This document shows, in pieces, positions 1 to 5,990 of a DNA stretch of 8,611 nt; the stretch's first letter is position 1; each line of letters begins with the position of its first letter. The position numbers and the translations under genes were made by a program. The stretch covers positions 1-8,611 of the forward strand of contig JADFVM010000307.1 of assembly GCA_015222555.1 (NCBI GenBank), given 5' to 3'. The notes under the pieces were generated by a model, which saw only the letters and a list, made by a program, of their open reading frames with translations, was not told where the DNA came from and did not search any database. The DNA is from Pseudomonadota bacterium. GTDB lineage: Bacteria > Desulfobacterota > JADFVX01.

Positions 1-1
1 A

Positions 2-742
2 GAAGAAGATGTTGTGGATGAGATTAAAAAAGTTTCAGCCCTTAGTCCTGGTGTACGAAAAGTTTTCCTGGCTGACGGGGATGCCATGGTATTGCCAACA
101 CGACGGTTTCTGCATATTCTTAAAGCGATTAAGAAATTTTTTCCACATGTTCAACGTATCTCATCCTATGCTCTGCCATCCAATATTTTAAAAAAAAGCC
201 CTCTCGAATTAAAAGAGTTAAAAGATGCAGGACTTTCTCTTATCTATCTTGGCATTGAATCAGGTGACGACGAGGTTTTGAAACTCGTCAACAAAGGAGA
301 GACACAGGCGTCCACCGTAAAAGGATTGTTGCGGGCCAAAAAGGCAGGCATTAAAAGCTCTGTAATGATATTAAGCGGTCTTGGCGGCTCAAAATTCTCA
401 AAGGAGCATGCCATCCATTCTGCCGAGGTCCTCAATGAAACACAACCTGAATATGCATCTACTCTTGTTCTTGTTTTTCCTGCCGGGAAAAAACGGTTTT
501 TAGATCACTTTGGTGATGATTACATCCCCTTGGATCAGCTTCAGATTCTTGAGGAACAAAAAGTCCTCATCAACCACTGTAAGCTTGAAAAAACGATCTT
601 TAGAAGTGACCATGCATCGAACTATCTGATTCTGAAGGGAGTACTCAACCGGGATAAGGAACGGTTGCTACGTGAAATACAAAATGCCATTGATTATCCC
701 GATCAGGCAAATCTACGAGAAGAATATGAGCGGGGTCTGTAA
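2..742 (+). CDS. Radical SAM family protein, C-terminal part (5' end outside window)
   Basis: The frame is open from base 2, so the gene starts upstream; a GTG at position 14 is internal and not the true start. About 246 residues are visible. They show the later strands of a radical SAM TIM-barrel: LADGDA near the start, the ESG motif in YLGIESGDDEVL (about nt 245-280) that usually contacts SAM or substrate, a MILSGLGG strand (about nt 364-390), and a C-terminal FRSDHASNY block (about nt 598-625). This arrangement is typical of the roughly 290-300 residue stand-alone radical SAM proteins without a B12-binding domain. The CxxxCxxC motif that binds the [4Fe-4S] cluster should lie in the missing N-terminal 50 or so residues and cannot be checked. 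The substrate is unknown. The next gene starts 69 bases downstream on the same strand and may be read from the same transcript. Confidence 0.85.
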   Translation, partial: EEDVVDEIKKVSALSPGVRKVFLADGDAMVLPTRRFLHILKAIKKFFPHVQRISSYALPSNILKKSPLELKELKDAGLSLIYLGIESGDDEVLKLVNKGETQASTVKGLLRAKKAGIKSSVMILSGLGGSKFSKEHAIHSAEVLNETQPEYASTLVLVFPAGKKRFLDHFGDDYIPLDQLQILEEQKVLINHCKLEKTIFRSDHASNYLILKGVLNRDKERLLREIQNAIDYPDQANLREEYERGL

Positions 743-761
743 AAAAGGGTGCAGGTGGTTG

Positions 762-791
762 GCGACAACTTTTGAATAACATGGATATAAT
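762..791 (+). promoter_or_regulatory. Possible sigma-70 promoter before the NifU-like gene
   Basis: A perfect TATAAT lies at 786-791, with GCGACA at 762-767 (four of six matches to TTGACA) 18 bases upstream. Transcription from here would start near 798 and leave a leader of only about 14 bases, with the Shine-Dalgarno sequence at 801-806. The -35 box is weak, so the gene may instead rely on read-through from the radical SAM gene. Confidence 0.35.
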
Positions 792-811
792 GTTTAAAAA
801 AGAGGAAATTT

Positions 812-1222
812 ATGCCCTGCAATGACACGACATCATCTATAACGGTAGAAATCAACAAAGACGATGAACTCGTTGATTATCAATACGAAAAGATAAGCTG
901 TGGCAAAGCTATAGGCGAAAGAGGGGATTATCTAAACTTCTGCCTAGGGAAGAAGATAGAGCAAATTGCCGATATCCCCTTTCAGGAGGCCTTGAAAAAA
1001 TGTAACATAGAAAACTCTGAAGGAGAGTTTCTGCTCTACCTGGAATGGAAGGCGCTAAGAGAGCTTTTGAGGCAATATCTGGGAATGGAAAGAGACAGCG
1101 ATAGCGACCGCTATAAAATTGCCGAGATTACAGCTGATGAAGATCGCACAAGCGTTGAGATGATAATCCGTCCGCCTGATGAGATGCCACCCATAATTTC
1201 CTGCGGGGAGATGAAGCATTAA
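812..1222 (+). CDS. Divergent IscU/NifU N-terminal-like iron-sulfur scaffold protein
   Basis: 136 residues. The ATG is preceded by AGAGGA at 801-806, a good Shine-Dalgarno at normal spacing. The N-terminal two thirds line up by eye with the IscU/NifU_N fold: Cys3-Asn-Asp5 matches the CGD motif (first ligand Cys and the conserved Asp). The strand ending in ISCGKAIG (Cys30, 27 residues later) matches the GCGSAI motif (second ligand Cys). LGKKIEQIADIP matches the KGKSLDEA helix. At the place of the third ligand (HCS in IscU) this protein reads FLLYLEWKALRELLRQY, so the His-Cys is absent. A Cys131-Gly near the C-terminus might replace it, but that is inference. IscU-type proteins assemble Fe-S clusters on three cysteines in the cytosol; whether this one still does is open. 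No IscS or ferredoxin gene is nearby; the neighbour is a radical SAM enzyme, which needs a cluster. It could also have become a regulatory or binding protein. Confidence 0.6.
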   Translation: MPCNDTTSSITVEINKDDELVDYQYEKISCGKAIGERGDYLNFCLGKKIEQIADIPFQEALKKCNIENSEGEFLLYLEWKALRELLRQYLGMERDSDSDRYKIAEITADEDRTSVEMIIRPPDEMPPIISCGEMKH

Positions 1223-1313
1223 ATAGTAAAAACAACGCCCATTGAAGTAATGCTTCGAAGACTTGATTTCGTGAAGGCACTTATCCGGTTTATCCGGGCT
1301 TGGGCGGACTGAC

Positions 1314-1385
1314 CTTTGCTTACTTTTCTTTCACCACTACGGGTATAAAGGCCGCCAAAGATAAGTAAGAATCCTTAGAGCAAAG
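1314..1385. repeat. Nested imperfect inverted repeat in the convergent intergenic gap
   Basis: The inner arms 1319-1331 (CTTACTTTTCTTT) and 1357-1369 (AAAGATAAGTAAG) are inverted repeats matching at 12 of 13 positions around a 25-base loop. A second, partly overlapping pair, CTTTGCT at 1314-1320 and AGCAAAG at 1379-1385, is a perfect 7-base inverted repeat. The whole 72-base unit lies between convergent genes, as dispersed palindromic (REP/MITE-like) repeats often do. Only one copy is visible here, so the mobile-repeat reading is inference. Confidence 0.5.
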
Positions 1386-1398
1386 CCTTTTAACTCTG

Positions 1399-1424
1399 AT
1401 CCCGCCCAAAGGACGGGGATTTTA
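1399..1424 (+). terminator. Possible intrinsic terminator for the NifU-like gene
   Basis: A GC-rich hairpin runs from 1399 to 1420 (CCCG pairing with CGGG, CC with GG around an AAA loop, with one mismatch and one bulged G) and is followed by TTTTAATAATT. It lies about 175 bases after the stop of the gene at 812-1222 and in the correct orientation for it. The imperfect stem and the distance make this a moderate call. Confidence 0.4.
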
Positions 1425-1456
1425 ATAATTAATTACGAAACATTCAACTATTAATG

Positions 1457-1485
1457 AAAAGACCTCATACTCCCCTGTTATGAGG
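1457..1485 (-). terminator. Intrinsic terminator overlapping the stop codon of the hydroquinone reductase
   Basis: Read on the minus strand, CCTCATA (1485-1479) and TATGAGG (1469-1463) form a perfect 7-bp stem around a 9-base loop, followed at once by TCTTTT. The stop codon TGA (1467-1465) lies inside the right arm, so transcription would end just after the gene. Confidence 0.5.
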
Positions 1486-2418
1486 CTCATTAAAATCAAC
1501 CTTTGGCCCTTTCGGAACAATGCCATGGGGGTTAACGGTGGGATGGCTTTTATAATAATGTTTTTTAATATGGCTGAAATTGCAGGTTTCTGACACGCCC
1601 GGGATCTGGTAAAGCTCCTTAATATAATTCCACAGATTTGGATATTCATAGATATGTCTGAGATTACACTTGAAGTGAGTATAATAAACGACATCAAATC
1701 GGACCAGAGTGGTAAAGAGACACCAATCCGCTTCAGTTATAACATCACCGCACAGATACCGTTGTCTGGATAGCAGGTCATCCCAGTAATTTAAGGCCTT
1801 AAATAACTCTGTTACACCTTCATCATAGGCTTCCTGACTTGTAGCGAAACCGGCCCGGTAAACGCCGTTATTGATGGGCATGTAGATTTTATTAATGGTC
1901 TCATCTATTTCATCTCTCATTTCTTCAGGATAAAAAGTGACAGAGCCATCACCAAATTCATCAAATTCCCTATCAAGCATTCGCATGACTTGTCTGGACT
2001 CGTTGTTAACAATGGTTCCTTTCTTCTTGTCCCAGAGGACAGGAACGGTCACTCTGCCGGTATAATGGGGGTCTGCCCTGATATAAACGTCACGAAGGAA
2101 AGAGCAACCATTAACGGTATCAGGAAGGCATCCAGGCTTATCACTGAAGGCCCATCCGTCATCACCCATGAGATAATCCACAACTGAAAGAGAAATGACA
2201 TTTTCCAGCTCTTTCAACTTCCTCATAATCAAGGTCCGGTGGGCCCAGGGGCAGGCCAGTGAAACATAGAGGTGGTAGCGGTCTTCCTCAGCTTTAAAAT
2301 CAGAAGAACCGTCGGCTGTAATTTGTTTACGAAAACTGGTCTCCGGCCTGACAAATTGTCCCTTCTCATCGGCCTTGTACCAGTCTCTACTCCATTTTCC
2401 ATCAATCAATAAGCCCAT
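1465..2418 (-). CDS. yqjG: Glutathionyl-hydroquinone reductase (ECM4/YqjG-type glutathione transferase)
   Basis: 317 residues, the normal length for this cytosolic family. These are omega/xi-class glutathione transferases that remove glutathione from glutathionyl-hydroquinones by reductive thiol exchange, protecting the quinone pool. The catalytic motif is LACPWAHR with Cys56. The thioredoxin-like N-terminal half also shows TVPVLWD (124-130) and the gamma-glutamyl-binding NNES (138-141). The helical C-terminal half has RFDVVYYTHFKCN (240-252), the hydroquinone-site segment, and ends with the typical SHPTVNPHGIVPKGP block (291-305). The usual ESS of the glutathione site reads ESR here (Arg142). 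The ATG at 2418 is the family start and has AGGGGG about 10 bases upstream. The gene seems monocistronic, with a hairpin at its end. No glutathione synthesis gene is in view, so the thiol used in this organism is not shown. Confidence 0.93.
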   Translation of the reverse strand: MGLLIDGKWSRDWYKADEKGQFVRPETSFRKQITADGSSDFKAEEDRYHLYVSLACPWAHRTLIMRKLKELENVISLSVVDYLMGDDGWAFSDKPGCLPDTVNGCSFLRDVYIRADPHYTGRVTVPVLWDKKKGTIVNNESRQVMRMLDREFDEFGDGSVTFYPEEMRDEIDETINKIYMPINNGVYRAGFATSQEAYDEGVTELFKALNYWDDLLSRQRYLCGDVITEADWCLFTTLVRFDVVYYTHFKCNLRHIYEYPNLWNYIKELYQIPGVSETCNFSHIKKHYYKSHPTVNPHGIVPKGPKVDFNEPHNRGV

Positions 2419-2798
2419 AGCCCTGTTTCCCCCTTTTCTTCAGTGAGATTATAAATGCTCTGTAAATTTAGGGTACCTCTATTAATTCTGGGCGAGTAGC
2501 TAAGTGAATTAAAAAAGTCAAATTCAAGGCAAAAATTGCAGAGAATAGCAGGTCTATTTGCAAAATTTTTAACGTAGAAGTTGCCTTTTTTAAACGTTTG
2601 GATGCCGTCCATGGATTATTAGAGGTGCCCTTTAGTCTTCATATAAATACCCCAACTAAAATATAACATAAATGAAAAGCCTATGTTTAAAAGGTAAAAA
2701 GATCAAACTTTAGGGAAGGAAGTTGGTTAACATGGAGAGGTCAACGAAATTGATAATTCCGAGATATTGATTTCAAATATGGGGATAGGCAGACCTTA
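2419..2798. other. Intergenic stretch between the reductase and the diguanylate cyclase
   Basis: About 380 bases without a convincing gene. It holds the 85-base palindrome at 2509-2593 and otherwise AT-rich sequence. It should contain the promoter of the reductase gene. The best minus-strand -10-like match is TTATAT near 2660, but I found no good -35 partner and do not call it. No intrinsic terminator is evident directly after the cyclase stop at 2799. Confidence 0.5.
2509..2593. repeat. 85-bp imperfect palindrome, candidate dispersed repeat
   Basis: The two halves are inverted copies around a centre at 2551. The outer arms are TTAAAAAAG (2509-2517) and CTTTTTTAA (2585-2593), a perfect pair. 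The inner arms GAATAG (2543-2548) and CTATTT (2554-2559) pair over AATAG around the loop CAGGT. In between, AAAAATTGCA (2531-2540) faces TGCAAAATTTTT (2559-2570) with a 2-base length difference. Overall most positions pair, so either strand could fold into one long hairpin. This is the build of a non-autonomous MITE or REP-like element. No transposase is present and only one copy is in the window. Confidence 0.55.
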
Positions 2799-4913
2799 TT
2801 ATCCTTCAATCCTGTCGGCTACATCACTATAAATGTAAGCCTTGTTCCGCCCCTCTTTTTTTGCAAGATAAAGAGCAGAATCTGCCCGTGAAACTAGCTG
2901 CGATTGATTGTCCGCATCGGCAGGGAAAATGGCGACTCCGAGGCTCATGGTGATGTTAATTTTTTTACCGCTACCGATATCAAATTTTTCCTTTTCTACG
3001 GTGGTACGAATTCTCTGAGTGATATTCATCGCTTCTTCTTTGTCAGCATTAATGAGAATAATAGCAAACTCTTCACCGCCATACCTGGAAGCAAAGTCGA
3101 CGTTTCTTATCGTCTCGCGAAGAATTCCGGCAACGTCCTTTAATATCTTGTCCCCTGCAGGATGGCCATAATCGTCATTTACCTTTTTGAAAAAGTCGAT
3201 ATCCGCTAGCAGAAAGGAGACTTTATCCTTATATCTGTCACAACGCTCCAGCTCCAGAGAAAGCCGTTCCTGAAAATGACGGTGGTTGTACAAACCTGTC
3301 AAGCCATCGGTGATGGCCAGTTCTTCCATCTTCCTGTACATGGTGGCATTGGAGATAGATGCCGATACGTGTGCCGACATCGCTTCCAGAAGTTTTAACT
3401 CGTAAGATGAAAAAGGATGGTGATCTTTTCTGGATATCAAAAAAGCGCCAATGGCCTCGTTTCTGACGTTGAGAGGCATAACCAGAAAAGATCCCATATT
3501 GAGCAGCGGTTTGGGTAAATCGGGGAAGACCTTTTTTACCCGCACGTTCCTGGAGTAGTGAAAGGTTTTTTTCTTGTCCATTACCCAGCCGACAATTCCC
3601 TTCTCCAGGCTTTGTCCCGATTCAACCAGTACAGCTGCCAGAACACCATCGGCTTTGACAAAGCGCAGTTTATTATTCATTTGAAGGGCAAAGGCGGTCA
3701 GGTCGGCATTGACCATGTCCATGCTGAACTTGAGCGCTCTTTCCAAAATATTATCGAGATCAAGACTGGCGCTCAAGGTTTTGGACATGGTATAAAAGGC
3801 CTGGAACTCGCGTGCTTCAACCTTCATTTCATTAACAATGGCCGAGTTCTTCAGAAATTCGGCCGCCACATTTCCCGCCATATATAGAAGTTTTTCATCT
3901 TCCTTTGTAAAAGGCGTTTCCATCCTGTCCATACAAAGGATGGCCTTGTTGTTATTGCTGTCAATAGAAACAGGTATACCTAGAAACATGTTTACATCTT
4001 CTTTTTTTGAGTAATAACCCAATTTACTTCTGCTGGAAAGCTTGTCTATCTTTAAAGGTTTGTCATATTCATATATCCAGCTGATCAGGTTTTTTCCCTT
4101 TTGACAGGGGATATTGGCGATCAGATGCTTACTGTCGCTGACTGCAGCGCATAATTTGAAGTGATCCTCTTCAAGGACAAAGAGGCAGCAGCTGAATGAC
4201 CCTGCAATATCATGAATGGTATGCAGTGCATTAGAAAGGCTTTTACTCAGGTTGTAGGCGGAATCAAGAAAGATATTGTCCTTAACCTCTTCCGAGATGG
4301 CGACCGCCCTATCCTCCTCTCCCTTGCGAGAATCGTGTGACATTTTTGTGGCCAGAGATTCAATCCCCCCGAGCCGGCCTTCAGCCCGGTTTTTTGCACG
4401 GCGCTCCATCTTGAGGAAAACCTCAATGACAGCGAGTAGAATCATGATAAAACATGACCTGAAGAGGTCCTGCATAAGAGATAAGTGAGGACTGCCCATG
4501 GTGTGGGAAAAATTGATGATAATAATCAAGGCCGCATAAAGACTCGCCAGTGGCAGCGGATGAATAACAGCCAGAATGATGATGAGTAGTATATCGAGGG
4601 GAAAGGACTCCACCGTCCCCTGAGCGAAATAAAAAAAGAGCGCCTTTGATAAAATGATTGCAGAAAGTCCAAAAACAAGCTTTTCAAAGGGTGACCTTCT
4701 TTTTTTCTTTATCTCTCTGAGGAGGGTAAAGAGGAAAAGGACAATAAGGGGAAAGAGGGAGAAAAAGTTTAGAATAGTACGAGGAGATCGTTCATCATAA
4801 TAACCAACAGATGTAATTAATCCATAAAAAAGGAGGATAATTACAGCTGTCCACTTGACTGAAGAGCTTACCTTTCCAGTCCCTTTATTAAAAGTTGTTT
4901 CCTGAAATTTCAT
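2799..4913 (-). CDS. Membrane-bound diguanylate cyclase: TM sensor domain, two GAF domains, GGDEF
   Basis: 704 residues. It makes cyclic di-GMP from two GTP at the inner membrane. Residues 22-167 contain five or six hydrophobic segments (about 22-39, 46-65, 77-97, 105-134, 150-167); they form an N-terminal membrane sensor that I cannot assign to a named MASE family. A charged linker follows (about 168-205). Two GAF-like domains come next, about 215-355 and 370-525, joined by helical segments; their ligands are unknown. The GGDEF domain (about 533-697) begins with TDGLTGLYNHRHF, has the metal-binding DIDFFKKVND (571-580), the active-site GGEEF (612-616) and the product-inhibition I-site RNVD (603-606) exactly five residues before it. 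It therefore looks catalytically active and feedback-inhibited. No EAL or HD-GYP domain is present. The ATG at 4913 has no recognisable Shine-Dalgarno, although the promoter upstream is strong. Confidence 0.93.
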   Translation of the reverse strand: MKFQETTFNKGTGKVSSSVKWTAVIILLFYGLITSVGYYDERSPRTILNFFSLFPLIVLFLFTLLREIKKKRRSPFEKLVFGLSAIILSKALFFYFAQGTVESFPLDILLIIILAVIHPLPLASLYAALIIIINFSHTMGSPHLSLMQDLFRSCFIMILLAVIEVFLKMERRAKNRAEGRLGGIESLATKMSHDSRKGEEDRAVAISEEVKDNIFLDSAYNLSKSLSNALHTIHDIAGSFSCCLFVLEEDHFKLCAAVSDSKHLIANIPCQKGKNLISWIYEYDKPLKIDKLSSRSKLGYYSKKEDVNMFLGIPVSIDSNNNKAILCMDRMETPFTKEDEKLLYMAGNVAAEFLKNSAIVNEMKVEAREFQAFYTMSKTLSASLDLDNILERALKFSMDMVNADLTAFALQMNNKLRFVKADGVLAAVLVESGQSLEKGIVGWVMDKKKTFHYSRNVRVKKVFPDLPKPLLNMGSFLVMPLNVRNEAIGAFLISRKDHHPFSSYELKLLEAMSAHVSASISNATMYRKMEELAITDGLTGLYNHRHFQERLSLELERCDRYKDKVSFLLADIDFFKKVNDDYGHPAGDKILKDVAGILRETIRNVDFASRYGGEEFAIILINADKEEAMNITQRIRTTVEKEKFDIGSGKKINITMSLGVAIFPADADNQSQLVSRADSALYLAKKEGRNKAYIYSDVADRIEG

Positions 4914-4973
4914 TTTGAGTAGATTAAGGGACGCTTAAAATATTAATGAATAGAATGCATAGAGTTGAAAGGC

Positions 4974-5002
4974 ATTATACTCTCCGAATGATCAAATATC
5001 AA
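4974..5002 (-). promoter_or_regulatory. Near-consensus sigma-70 promoter of the diguanylate cyclase gene
   Basis: On the minus strand, TTGATA (5002-4997) and a perfect TATAAT (4979-4974) are separated by exactly 17 bases. Transcription would start near 4967 and leave an untranslated leader of about 53 bases before the ATG at 4913. This suggests housekeeping expression rather than control by an alternative sigma factor. Confidence 0.7.
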
Positions 5003-5120
5003 TGGGTGGATAAAAACAAAAGGGCAAGATGTGGTCTTTTAAAAATCAGGGCGAGTTAATAAAAATTTTATAATTAATATTGGCAAATAGCCCGGATAAC
5101 AAGCCCGGTCCTGATTATTC

Positions 5121-5321
5121 ATGGAACACAAGACAACGTCAGTCCTTTCACAATGGGAAAAGCACTATACTATAAAGCAAACCCACAGAAGCAATTCTGT
5201 TAAGATTGAAGGGGCAAATCACAACAACTTGTCAACAAATTATGGAATGCTTTACTGGCCGCCAATTCATGAATTTATCGAAGAGATAAAAAAAGAACAT
5301 ACTGCTGAACAACGCTCATAA
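5121..5321 (+). CDS. Doubtful 66-aa hypothetical ORF
   Basis: 66 residues, hydrophilic, with no signal peptide or membrane segment. A WPPIHEFIEEIKKEH segment near the end would suit an amphipathic helix. Nothing in it matches a family I know. The ATG follows an in-frame TGA by three codons and has no Shine-Dalgarno, which argues against translation. It may be a chance ORF or a remnant of a longer gene. It is listed because it lies in the same orientation as, and just before, two better-supported small genes. Confidence 0.25.
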   Translation: MEHKTTSVLSQWEKHYTIKQTHRSNSVKIEGANHNNLSTNYGMLYWPPIHEFIEEIKKEHTAEQRS

Positions 5322-5415
5322 ATAGATTTTGTAGCCCCTTTGTGGGCCTTCGTGCTACTCTGGCCAACAACAATCCTGATACTCTCAAAGATTACATCAA
5401 ATAGGAGATTAGATT

Positions 5416-5589
5416 ATGCTTTATCCAGCCTTTGAGGCATCATTCTTAAAAGAAATATTTTTAGAGGCATTAAAATCTGAGAAGGGACCATTGAATGATG
5501 AACATCCTGAAAATAAGCTGGCAATGGAAAATGATCCGGAAGGTCCAATTGTAACCTGGATTGTTGCTCAGAAAAATGCGCATGAATAA
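5416..5589 (+). CDS. 57-aa hypothetical protein, overlapping the lipoprotein gene
   Basis: 57 residues, beginning MLYPAFEASFLKEIF and ending WIVAQKNAHE. A clear Shine-Dalgarno, AGGAG at 5403-5407, sits at a good distance before the ATG. The product is acidic (DEHPENKL, MENDPEGP) and probably cytosolic, as it has no signal peptide or membrane helix. I do not recognise the family. Its stop codon overlaps the start of the downstream lipoprotein gene (ATGAATAA shared at 5582-5589), an arrangement typical of translational coupling, so the two are probably one operon. The ribosome-binding site and overlap make it a better gene candidate than the ORF at 5121. Confidence 0.6.
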   Translation: MLYPAFEASFLKEIFLEALKSEKGPLNDEHPENKLAMENDPEGPIVTWIVAQKNAHE

Positions 5590-5884
5590 ATATTACAAAA
5601 TAGCATCCCTCCTTATATCCATAACATTTATTCTTTCAAGCTGCTGCTATTATCCCAGAAAGGTTGAATTCTACGATGAGGAATGTCAGATTGAATCGAA
5701 GAAGCTGGTTTTGGAAGCTACCTTAGTTAATATGACCGCTAATTGCCAAAATGAGGAATGTATTATCGCATTGCTCGTGCCTGGCGTCGCATCGGCAGTT
5801 GTTTCAGGATCCATTGTCATCGTTGGCAATGTCGTTTACTGGCTTGAAAGGCAGGGGAAGTGTTTGCCCAAACGATTTGAGTGA
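5582..5884 (+). CDS. Small uncharacterised lipoprotein with a C-terminal hydrophobic segment
   Basis: 100 residues from the ATG at 5582. An ATG at 5576 adds two residues and is an equal alternative; a TTG at 5561 is unlikely. The N-terminus is a lipoprotein signal peptide: MNKYYK, a hydrophobic core, then lipobox LSSC with Cys21. After Cys21-Cys22 the mature part has PRKVEFYDEEC (25-35), a Cys pair ANCQNEEC (Cys55, Cys60), a hydrophobic glycine-containing segment (about 61-88, with VVSGSIVIVGNVVYWLE) and a final GKC (Cys94). The even cysteine spacing suggests disulfides in the periplasm. The pattern resembles small uncharacterised lipoproteins that I recall from marine gammaproteobacteria; this is from memory and unverified. 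It overlaps the 57-aa gene by 8 bases and converges with the NHL pseudogene. Function unknown. Confidence 0.7.
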   Translation: MNKYYKIASLLISITFILSSCCYYPRKVEFYDEECQIESKKLVLEATLVNMTANCQNEECIIALLVPGVASAVVSGSIVIVGNVVYWLERQGKCLPKRFE

Positions 5885-5922
5885 GCCAACACCATATATT
5901 CTTTGATTTTTCTCATTTAATG

Positions 5923-5956
5923 GGAAAAGATTCATTAATTTTTTTGAATCCTTTCC
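5923..5956. repeat. Inverted repeat between the lipoprotein gene and the NHL pseudogene
   Basis: GGAAAAGATTC (5923-5933) and GAATCCTTTCC (5946-5956) pair at 10 of 11 positions around a 12-base AT loop. It lies 39 bases after the lipoprotein stop. No T-run follows the hairpin on either strand, so it is a poor intrinsic terminator. It may still end transcription between the converging genes. Confidence 0.4.
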
Positions 5957-5990
5957 TGTAGTAGTCCACCTAATGAGGCCATAATTAGCA

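Larger units (their letters stand above)
4914..5415. other. Low-coding stretch between the cyclase and the 57-aa gene
   Basis: About 500 bases. The left end carries the cyclase promoter. After an AT-rich segment there is GCCCGG twice (5090-5095 and 5103-5108, the second within AAGCCCGG). The stretch also contains the doubtful ORF at 5121-5321 and a weak hairpin with GTAGC/GCTAC arms (about 5334-5356). No RNA gene or attachment site could be recognised. Confidence 0.4.

Noticed and set aside
2406..2612. 68-aa minus-strand ORF overlapping the start of the hydroquinone reductase gene
   Set aside because: Most of it is the 85-bp palindrome read through. It has no convincing ribosome-binding site, and it ends inside the start of a well-supported gene.
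3558..3887. 109-aa plus-strand ORF inside the diguanylate cyclase gene
   Set aside because: It is a shadow of the GAF-encoding strand. It has no family pattern and sits wholly within a clear gene.
5331..5360. Hairpin with GTAGC/GCTAC arms as a terminator or riboswitch
   Set aside because: The stem is short and interrupted with no T-run, and it matches no RNA family I can recognise.
5561..5581. TTG at 5561 as the start of the lipoprotein
   Set aside because: It would place charged residues in an odd N-terminal extension with a rare start codon. The ATG codons at 5576 and 5582 give a normal lipoprotein signal peptide and coupling to the upstream stop.
5085..5900. Integron gene-cassette array, suggested by consecutive small same-strand genes and an ATAACAAGC sequence near 5096
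   Set aside because: I found no matching GTTRRRY core sites or attC-like paired arms at the gene borders, and no integrase.
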